The notes under the pieces: model-generated
The model's database searches: none
Told to the model about the DNA's origin: nothing
What the model saw: the letters and a program-made list of their open reading frames with translations, nothing else
NCBI GenBank assembly: GCA_037176705.1
Contig: CM073885.1
Coordinates: 166,274,290-166,338,289, forward strand
From: Molossus alvarezi
Lineage: Eukaryota; Chordata; Mammalia; Chiroptera; Molossidae
DNA: 64,000 bases
Direction of reading: 5' to 3'
Program-made: the position numbers and the translations under genes
Part shown: positions 55,836 through 64,000 of the stretch, in pieces
Layout: the number at the start of each line of letters is the position of its first letter
How positions within the stretch are numbered: position 1 is the stretch's first letter

Positions 55836-57700
55836 AACAAATACATAATCTGAGGGAAGTACATTCTACATCATAAACTGCTATAAAAGTGTTAATACTG
55901 GCAGTGTTTTTTGTTAATGCTGTTTTAAGTAATGTGGCCTTCAAGGAGTTTATTATCCAGGTCTCTTTCTTTCAATTTCACCAGCCTAGTCTTTCCACTC
56001 CTGCCTGTTCTGCACCGTTACCTATGGCTGTGTCTTTTCCCATGTGCATCTACCTGCTGTTCTCTTCTTGCTTTATATCTTTCTTCCCGTTTCTCAGTTT
56101 TCTTCTGTCACATCCCCACTTCTCATGCAGCATGAGAAATGCTTGTTATTCTTTAGTGGTTTTCTTTTTTTTTTTCTTTTTATCATGTAAAACTGAAAGG
56201 AGGTTAAAGAATTCTCAGAAAATCCAGCTGTCGGTGCAATGGCTATCGTTCCTCATGGTAGCATTTTAGGCAAGTGCTATTCAGTTCATGGGCACAGACT
56301 TTTGGAATGTTAGAGATGGGAGGAGAGAGGAAGGCATCTAATCCAATCAGCTGGCTTTAAGGATGGAAGGACATTTCCGGAGGGTTAAGTGATTACCCCG
56401 GATCTCGAAGTTAAAGACTGATGGTGTTGAGAGTTAAGACTGGGTCCAGAGTTCAGCCCACTCTTGTTTCTTTTGACTTGTGCTATTCACTGTATTGTGT
56501 TTCCTGTCCTGGAGTTCAGTTAAGGACACTGTCTAGGGGTGAGTTTGTTCCCAGCAGGCGATCTAGCTGATCGGCTTTGGGGAAGTTATTTTACTTCTCT
56601 GGTCCTGAGACTCTCATCAGAATACGAGAGGACCAGCTGTTCATCAAGGCATCTTTGTAATCAGTCTTCCTTCATCCATGTTAACAACGATTGGCTAGCC
56701 CAATATTTACAGTTATGAGGTGGATTGGATTCTTACACGTGGTTTGCGTTTGTGTTCTTTTTCCAAATGCCACCCAAGGTTGAGCCACATTTCACTCTAT
56801 ACAACCAATTAAGCTTGTCCGGTATTTGGTTAAATTATTTCTAATTAATACATTGTGGCTTTCTTGGCAGAAATCATACCTTTGTACTACAGGGGTGTTT
56901 GGCAAGGTTTCTGTTATCATTTTATAAAAGGCTGTAGGAAAAGGCCATGTTTTGTTGAAATATTTTCTTTGGATCATAATGTTGAGACAGAACAAGGTGA
57001 CATTCTAACTAGACACTACCTGAAAGTTGACAGAAGAGCCAGGTTATTCCTCACTGAAGGATCAGCATGGTGTTAAGCACTATTAACATTCATGGATTTC
57101 TTTGTGTACCTTCCCACGCCCATTATTCACAACATGAAGCACATACAGATCAAGAAAGAAACAAGTTATATATAAGTATCTTTGCTGATATAAGAATGAT
57201 AAGAATATATTTATGGGGGATACAATGTCCAGTAAGTTACTAAGTTGTTTAATTTTTCACAAACTAATTATCGCTTCCTTTAAATTCCTAGAAAATGTTC
57301 TACCTATTTAAATAAGTGGGAAATTAGTCACACTCAGCATGTTTTCCCATCTACCTGAGTGACTGTCATGTTTTCTAGACCTCCCTGAACACTGGGAGCC
57401 TTTCCATGTCCAGGTCCGTGTGGTGTGATTAAATCCCTTAACAAAACTGAATGGGTGTCCCCTGGCCCAGCACTCCTTTTGGTTTGCTTTGCTTTTTTCA
57501 ATGAATGCATTACATCAAAAACTGATTTTTTTGGTTGTGGCACCCTCATTCAGTTTGCCAGACCGTCATTTCCTGAAGCGCTCACAGTCATTTTTGTTTT
57601 TTGTCTTTGGGTGTCCAAGAGCCTATTTTAAGAGCATTGCCAAGCGTGGGAAACGAAGAGACTGTATTCCAGCTGCGGAAGCAGCATCACTGTGATAACG
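55836..57700. other. Unique sequence
   Basis: A 126-codon frame at 55889-56269 is rich in S, F and L because the strand is pyrimidine-rich, so I treat it as chance. Nothing else recognised. Confidence 0.45.
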
Positions 57701-57713
57701 CACGGCAGCTCCC

Positions 57714-57723
57714 TATAAAAGGG
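57714..57723 (+). promoter_or_regulatory. TATA-box candidate
   Basis: TATAAAAGGG is an excellent match to the core promoter TATA box and lies in a GC-richer patch (57640-57800). A start site would be expected about 30 bp downstream, near 57745. No downstream exon was recognised, so this is only a motif. Confidence 0.35.
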
Positions 57724-57829
57724 CTTCTGCAGGGCCACGGAGCTCAGGGAAGGTGTGTGGGAGGCATGTACCCCGGTGGCTGGGAGCGGACAGAAGGGGT
57801 AAGAGACTCTTTTTAAGCTCATTGGCGTC

Positions 57830-59543
57830 TAGCGTTTTTCAGCAGGTTTTTTTTTTTTTTTTTTAAACCATGTCAAAGTTTGTTTTTTAAACTTTCTTCT
57901 CAAGTGCTTGACATCACTCACAAAAATATAAAACAAATAGCTCGTTTCTGAGAGACTAGCACACATGCCGCAATACTTCCAAAGTTTGAAATGAGCAAAC
58001 ATTTTGTAATTTGGTTATTTGTTGTCTTGGAGATTGTTTTTGCACTTGAATTTGAATTGGAAATAGGTGTTGATATTTTACAGTGTCTTTTAAAAAGGTA
58101 TTTAAAAATTCCTCATGAGTGTAGCTCTAGGCAGTTTAGATTCTTTGAAAAATATCTTGACTTTCTCGTAAAATTTTATCTGTTAAACTTAATTGAAAGT
58201 AATTGTATTACTCTAAGAAACACTTTAAGTATTTAAATTAAGAATTTAAAAAGTATGAAGAAAATAAAAGTATTTGTATATAAAATGAGGATGTTACATT
58301 GCTCTCAATCCATAAAATATGTAGAAAACTAGAGCAAAACATTTATCCCTACATAGAGCAAAACAAAGAGTAAATCTTTCTTATATGCAAATAAAAGATG
58401 AAGCTAAACTTTGAGTTATAGAGACATTTTTGAAATTGTAAAAAGGTATTTTAAACGATATATTTCTTTGAAATAATGTCATTCAGTTCAAATTTAATAA
58501 TTACATTTCTGATTCTTAATATCTTGATGGATTAAGATAATAATTTGATCTGATTTTAGAAATATTTATGAGCTCTTGGTTAGGTTAACAGCAGCACAGG
58601 TTAGCTGTTAAGGGATAACCTTACATTAAAGAAGGGATTTTGGTTTTCAGGTCATATTCCACTAAAAACTAAGTTCTTGTTTTAGGTGTGTATCGGGTGT
58701 AATAGAATGAAATGGTTTCACTTCCTTTCACATAGCCAGGAGGAAAGAAATTTCCCGGAAAGTAACCGAGCTCTCTGTTTTAAAGTAGCAAGTTGAGATC
58801 TTTATTCTACCTATTGGGTAAGATAAAGATGAAAGCTCTCTCCAGAATGAGACGGGAAGGTTTTTGTTGTAAATTTCAAAGTGGTAAGAAAAGTAAAACT
58901 TCTACTAAGTAAGTAATGCAGAAATATATCCGATGTCCAAGACTTCCTCTCTGTTGTTACATTGTGAGTGGCAGAATTTTCAGACTGTGGAAGTATAGCC
59001 CTCAAACATAAGCTGTCAGGCAGAAAAGAGTATTTTGAGGAATGATATTAACATTTTAAAGAAAGTATTCCTGAAAATAAGTCCCTGCTTTTTGTTATTT
59101 TCTAAATAAAGAGTATAAAACAAAATGCAGAAACTGTTTCCTAGAATACACCCCAAAGAGTATTTTGGGAATATAAATATTCATTCATTAACCCTCATGT
59201 GCTTAAAATAAAATACACACCTGTTTTACATGATTATGCACAGGAGCCAGTTTTTCATGAATAATTTGTATCATATTTTTTTACATAATTTAAGAAAACC
59301 ATATGCTTTACAATGAAGGAAAATATTGAAAATATGCAGCCATATTAAACAGTTATAGCAGGAGGCATTGTTTTAAAGGTGCTGCCCTACGTGTGTTAAC
59401 AGGGACTTAAAAGATGTGATGTTCATCTGAAGAGTGCTATTGATTTAAAGTCACTGTAAATTGACTAATTTAGGTCATTTTGGTTATTGAGACAAATTTG
59501 GAGCTTTCTTGTGTTAAGTATTAAAATGTTTTTAAATACAGTA
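57830..59543. other. AT-rich single-copy sequence
   Basis: T18 run near 57847-57865. The 81-codon frame at 57991-58236 is A/T-driven and unrecognised. No repeats seen over 1.7 kb. Confidence 0.45.
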
Positions 59544-59776
59544 GCCCTGGCTGTGTGGCTTAGTTGGTTGGAGTGTCGTCTGTACCCCAAAAGTTTGTGG
59601 ATTCTATTTCTGTTCAGGGCTTCTACCCAGGCTGTGGGCTTGATCCCAGGTTGGGGCATGTATGGAAGGCAACCAGTCGATGTTTTTGTCTCACATCAAT
59701 GTCTCTCTTTCTCTCTCTCACTCCTCTCTCTCTAAAATCAATATAAAAACATATTCTTGGGTAAGGATTTTTTTTT
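59544..59776 (+). mobile_element. Ves SINE, mosaic (type B body, type A tail)
   Basis: The body ends in CTCTCTCTAAAATCAATATA like type B but continues into ATTCTTGGGTAAGGAT, the type A hairpin tail. Confidence 0.9.
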
Positions 59777-60021
59777 AAAAATCCAAAAACTAGATTAGGA
59801 TATTCATTGAGTACTTGAATTTGAGTGTGTTTATTCTATAAGAAGAGGTTTACATAACTGTTTAAAAGATTGACTTTGGTAATTCTTTTAGGTTCCATAA
59901 TTTACCAGAACTGGCTCATTTTACTGAAGTCAAAAAGAATAGTTTATGCCCTTAAAAAATAATTTTCCATTTCTTTTTCTGTTTTTCTCCCACTAAGTCA
60001 GATATTTGGTTTGTGCCACTA

Positions 60022-60047
60022 GTGTGTGTGTGTGTGTGTGTGTGTGT
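60022..60047. repeat. (GT)13 microsatellite
   Basis: Uninterrupted GT dinucleotide tract. Confidence 0.95.
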
Positions 60048-60182
60048 TATTAATACTGAACATTTGAAATGTGCCATACTTTATTATGATATATAGGTCA
60101 CAGTAGTCTAAACTTTGATATTTTTAATGCATCCATATTATAATTTTTATCTTTGTGGTTTTACTAGATTCCTGTTTACTCA

Positions 60183-60325
60183 GAGTGTGCTCCATGGACC
60201 AGCACTTCCAGTATCACCTTGGAGCTTGTTAGAAATGCAGACTCTTAGGCCTGACCCAACCTACTGAAACAGAATCCACATCTTACCATGATTCCCCAAG
60301 TGATTCATATGCTCGTTACCATTTT
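60183..60325 (-). mobile_element. MER20-like hAT-Charlie relic
   Basis: 'CCATGGACCAGCACTTCCAG' then 'AGCTTGTTAGAAATGCAGAC' and 'CCTACTGAAACAGAATCCAC' match MER20-type elements. Confidence 0.75.
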
Positions 60326-60380
60326 GCTAGGCTGGTCTAATAGGCATTCTTACACAGACTAGGTGGTTAGATAAGACGGG

Positions 60381-60600
60381 CATTCCAGTCCGGCCGGTAT
60401 GGCTCAGTGGTTGAGCATCAATCCATGCACGAAGAGGTTGCCAGTTCGATTCCCGGTCAGGACACATGCCCAGGTTGTAGGCCCAATCCCCAGAGTTGGG
60501 ACATGCAGGAGGCGGCCAGTGGATGTTCTCTCTCATTGATGTTCCTGTCTCTCTCTCCCTCTGCCTTTCTCTTTCTAAAAAACCAATAAAGAAAAAAAAA
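60381..60600 (+). mobile_element. Ves SINE, type B
   Basis: Full-length (CCGGCCGGTATGGCTCAGTG head near 60390, AACCAATAAAG tail). Short TSD AAGACGGG before and AAGACAGG after. Confidence 0.92.
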
Positions 60601-60689
60601 AAGACAGGTGTACTAGCTCCTTAGAGTCCATAATTCTTTTATGTCAGGAAAATTAATTAATGAGTTTCAAAGAGAGGTTAAGTGCATAA

Positions 60690-60890
60690 GGTTTAAGGTT
60701 AGACAAGGGGCTCAAACCCAGTTTTGCCACTGTGGGCTGTGAGTGACTTTGGGCAGATCAACCCCTCTGAGGCTCAGCTCCCCTTCTGGGAGATGGGGAT
60801 GCTAATGAAATAGTACCCGCCTCACTGTTGTAAGATGTAGGTGAAGTGTTTACACACGTAGTAAACCCTCAATAAATGATCGGTTTAACT
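60690..60890 (+). mobile_element. MIR SINE relic, near full length
   Basis: 'GTGACTTTGGGCAGATCAAC', 'GAGGCTCAGCTCCCCTTCTG' and 'GTAAACCCTCAATAAATGAT' cover MIR core and 3' end. Confidence 0.85.
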
Positions 60891-60943
60891 CATATTGTTG
60901 CTAGCTCAAGTTACATTAAGTTGTGCTTTTTAAAGTAAGACAG

Positions 60944-61395
60944 TAGTTGAGTTACAAAAAAAAGTTGTGGTACACTTAAACAGTGGAATACTATGCAGCT
61001 GTAAAAAAGAAAGATCTCTTACCCTGAGACAGCATGGAGGGGCCTGGATAGTATTATGCTAAGCAAAATAAACCAGTCAGAGAAAGACAAGTATCACATG
61101 ATGTCACGTATATATGGTATCAAATGGACAAAATAAACTGACAAACAAAATAGATCCAGAGACTTGGAAGTAGGGAATAGACTGATGAATATCAGAGGGA
61201 AGGAGGGAAGAAGGACAGGAAGAGATAAACCAAAGAACTTCTCTGCATAACCAATGGACACAGATAATCGTGCAGAGAAAGGAGTCAGGGGTGGGGGTGG
61301 GAATGGGGTGAAGGGGGGGTCAATGGGTGAAAAAAGAGGGGACATCTGTAATTTTTTCAACAATAAAGATAAATAAGATAAATTTTTAAAATAAT
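60944..61395 (+). mobile_element. L1 3' end, 5'-truncated insertion
   Basis: It contains the last ORF2 codons (…TMEYYAAVKKKDLL-like text at 60990-61020), a G-rich 3' UTR and an AATAAAGATAAATA tail. A perfect 12-bp TSD AAAGTAAGACAG (60932-60943; 61396-61407) defines a 452-bp insertion of the same L1 lineage as the copy at 1-2826. It has no coding capacity. Confidence 0.95.
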
Positions 61396-61407
61396 AAAGT
61401 AAGACAG

Positions 61408-62015
61408 GCCCACTAAACTTAGCAAGCTTGGATGATTGGGTCTGTCATTCTTATAAAATCTAAATTGGCTTTGCAAAGTCTCAAATGACGGTTGCTTGTC
61501 TTAAAGAAAAAAGGCCATGGGGTCCTATGGTTTGATTTTTGTCACATATTGTATTTTTAGGATTAAAGCAAGAAATAATGATCCAGCCTCTTTCATCCAT
61601 GAAAGAGTCCTTAAATTAGAGATCTAACAGCCTAGCTGGTTTCTTTTTACATTTAAATCTCCCCTTTCCTTCATCTCCCAGAGTGTGTGGAGTCCCCCAA
61701 ACAGCTGTAAAATGTCTTTAAAACTCTGTCTGTCTCTCTAACTCATAATTGGGGCCACAGCAAAGTTAAATTCCACCCTCCTGGTTGCAAGATGTGGAGG
61801 GATGTGTTTTGGCAGGCCTTCTTTGGAGAACAGAATTTCCTTTCCAGCAAACTCTGTTTTAAAAAGAATGAACCCAGGGTGAGCTCAAGCTATTAGTCAC
61901 AAGTTTTCATCTTTGTTAATGGCGTTTCATCAGGGAGCTAATCTGAGTGGGGGTGGGAGCAGTCTCCACGTTAAAAATAAAAACCCATACTTATTTAACA
62001 TTCTGATAATTCTTC
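61408..62015. other. Repeat-free block between L1 copies
   Basis: About 600 bp of balanced single-copy sequence with E-box CAGCTG (61703-61708) and FOX/SOX-like TTTGTTAAT. A candidate conserved non-coding element; no coding exon seen. Confidence 0.35.
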
Positions 62016-62420
62016 TTCTGACACTAAAAAAGTAATTCATGCTTATAGAATATAATTTCAAAGTATTTTTTCTAATTCAAGCTTTGTCTTATTGTTGGAT
62101 ATTTAGAGTGTTTAACACACACACACACATCATCATGTTATGGTGAACATTCTCATATGTAAATATTTTTATGCATATTTATTTCCTTTACATATTTCTA
62201 AAAAGAGAATGACTGAATGAATACTTTTTAAAAAGTGGATGTTTTTTCATACAGCTTTTTATTTAAGTTTTCTTTTGTTTTTCAATTACAGTTGACATAC
62301 AATATTATATTAGTTTCAGGTATACAACATGGTGATTAGACGTTTAGATACCTTAGAAATGGATCACCTCATTATTGCTTTTTAGAAATGTTGTACTCAT
62401 TTAGACATCCACCAGCAGTG
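62016..62420 (-). mobile_element. Old L1-type fragments, antisense
   Basis: 'CAATTACAGTTGACATACAA' followed by 'TTTCAGGTATACAACATGGT' is antisense old L1 3' UTR. An (AC)8 tract lies at 62115-62130. Confidence 0.55.
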
Positions 62421-62439
62421 TTTGAGTTCATTTCACTGT

Positions 62440-62975
62440 AATATTGGCTATCATTTTTAAAATGGTTAAATTGATACAATGAAATATTATTCAGCTATAA
62501 AAAATAAGAAAAACCTGCCATTTGCAAAAACATGGATGGACCTTGAGGGCATTATGATAAGTGCAATAAGTTAGAAAGAGAAAGGCAAATACCATATAAT
62601 TTCACTTATATGTAGAATCTAAAAAAAAAAAAAAAAATCCCCAAGCGCTTAGATACAGAGAACAGATTGGTAGTTGCCAGAGGCAGTTAGTAACAAAAAT
62701 TACAAACCTCCAGTTATAAAATAAATAAGTCCTAGAGATATAATATACCATGGAGACTATAGTTAATAATACTGTATTGTATATTTGAAAGTTGCTAAGA
62801 GAGTAGATCTTAAAAGTTCTCATCTGAAGGAAAAAAACGTAACTGCGTGGTGATGGGGTGATGGATGTTATCTAAACTTACATGGTGGTCATCTTGCAAT
62901 GTATACATATACCAGATCATCATGTTTTACACAAAAATGAATGCAATGTTGTATGTCAGTTATAGCTCAGTTTTT
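62440..62975 (+). mobile_element. Old L1 3' end (L1MA/L1MB-like)
   Basis: 'GAAATATTATTCAGCTATAA', 'CATGGATGGACCTTGAGGGC', 'GATTGGTAGTTGCCAGAGGC' and 'GTATACATATACCAGATCAT' mark an old L1 3' end with an internal A-run. Confidence 0.9.
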
Positions 62976-63124
62976 AAAATAAGCAAAAATTAAAATAGAA
63001 AATTAAAACATTTTAAATGTTTATTTTGATAAACAAAATTATCTCATTGTTAAATATCTGCATATTTCTGATTACACTTGTGGTTAAATATTTTTGCACC
63101 TTTTTTTAGTCACATTTCTTTCTT

Positions 63125-63268
63125 ATTTATGTGTCTGTCCTTGGGTGAGTTACTGAACTCTCTGCAACTCAGTTTCTTCATCTCATCACTTTGTAAGGTC
63201 ATTGTGAAGACCAAATGAGTTAATATATCTGGGCATTTAGAATAGTAGGTGCTGTATCAATGTTAGCC
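63125..63268 (+). mobile_element. MIR relic
   Basis: 'TCAGTTTCTTCATCTCATCA' and 'TAGAATAGTAGGTGCTGTAT' match MIR. Confidence 0.7.
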
Positions 63269-63454
63269 GTTAGTACCGTTAGTCCTTGGTGAAAGTTTGG
63301 TTTATGGTTTTTGTCCATTTTTTCTATTGAGATCCCAGTGTTTGGAGTTCTGGGGGGCCTTACTCCTTTGCATAAAGTTGGGGGGAGACAAAATTTTTGC
63401 GATGAATCTAGTGGTTGTTATTACTGGGGATGCTGGGAGCAGAGCCATGGCATA

Positions 63455-63545
63455 CCCCTTGGTATCAATGTTATTATCCCCATTTTACAGACGATAAAAC
63501 AAAAGTTCAGAAAGTTTCAGTAGCTTGTCCAGGGTATAAGTGACT
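63455..63545 (-). mobile_element. MIR relic, antisense
   Basis: 'TTATTATCCCCATTTTACAG' and 'AGTAGCTTGTCCAGGGTATA' are antisense MIR. Confidence 0.7.
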
Positions 63546-63671
63546 TCTCATCCTGTGCCCCTCCAGGCTGCTGGGGATTTGTGCTCACTCACCCTCTCTG
63601 AGTTGTACTTTTTGGGACACATCTTGCTATTAAGTTAACCGCGTGCTGGTTGGTTGATGTAGACTCTCAGC

Positions 63672-63870
63672 CACATGGCCTGAGCTCAGACCCTGGCACT
63701 GTCACTTACAGCTCTGTGACTTTACAAGCACACTCACTTCACCTGTGAAATAAGGATCACAATAATACCCACCTCATGGATTGTTCTGAGGACTAAGGTA
63801 GTGTATCTACATGTGAACCACCTAAAATAGTGTCTTGTATGTGGCAGGTGTTCTGTGCCAGCTGCGGTGG
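63672..63870 (+). mobile_element. MIR relic, near full length
   Basis: 'ACCCTGGCACTGTCACTTAC' to 'CTTGTATGTGGCAGGTGTTC' spans most of MIR. Confidence 0.85.
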
Positions 63871-64000
63871 TCATTATCACATGCTCAGGTCCTGTGTGGC
63901 TAAAAGGCCTACCTGACATTTCAGGGGGGTTGCCTTTTTGTTGACGGCACACCCCTCCCGGGGTGGGGAGGGCATTTCGTAGTGGACAGAGAACTTCTGC
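63871..64000. other. Unique sequence at window end
   Basis: Nothing recognised. Confidence 0.5.

Noticed and set aside
55889..56269. 126-codon plus-strand open frame rich in F, S and L
   Set aside because: Explained by a pyrimidine-rich strand.
1..64000. CRISPR arrays, operons or phage features
   Set aside because: None present; repeated units are dispersed SINEs with TSDs, and the window is mammalian nuclear DNA.

Overview
This window is nuclear DNA from a mammal, almost certainly a bat. The main reason is about 26 copies of the tRNA-derived Ves SINE family, which is found only in bats. I also see lineage-style L1 3' ends, ancient MIR and L2 relics shared by all mammals, and a SPIN-type hAT transposon. 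SPIN was horizontally acquired by only some tetrapods, including Myotis-type bats. A yangochiropteran (vespertilionoid) bat is my best guess; the species cannot be read from this sequence. There are no prokaryotic genes, operons, CRISPR arrays, rRNA genes or confident tRNA genes.

Layout. 1-2826 is the 3' half of an L1 (ORF2 relic, 3' UTR, A-rich tail). 2.8-11 kb is mostly unique sequence with an L2, three Ves SINEs, a MIR and a Tigger1 remnant. 11.2-12.03 kb is the only place where I see convincing host protein-coding signal: two minus-strand exons that look like the C-terminal end of an unrecognised protein, followed upstream by an RFX-type X-box palindrome. 12-35 kb is intronic or intergenic sequence rich in SINEs, with old L1, L2 and MIR pieces and a SPIN element nested in a SINE at 18.9 kb. 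35-37 kb and 40.7-42.9 kb are low-repeat blocks with possible regulatory motifs. 39.5-40.6 kb is an old L1 split by a DNA transposon. 43-60 kb is AT-rich with scattered SINEs, a CpG-rich Tigger-like MITE at 51.4 kb and a TATA-box candidate at 57.7 kb. 60.9-63 kb holds three L1 pieces around a repeat-poor block. 63-64 kb holds MIR relics.

SINE terms used below. Type A is about 240 bp and ends in a GTCCTC...GAGGAT hairpin plus A-tail. Type B is about 200 bp and ends in CTCTCTAAAATCAATAAA. The short type is about 90 bp, tRNA head only, ending at GGCACGTACC plus A-tail. Most copies have A-rich tails and target-site duplications (TSDs), as expected for mobilisation by L1.

The transposons form a readable relative chronology: MIR/L2 and old L1 first, then Tigger1 and hAT relics, then Ves SINEs, then SPIN and possibly the 51.4 kb MITE. 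Family names are from memory of consensus sequences and the divergences are impressions, not computed values.
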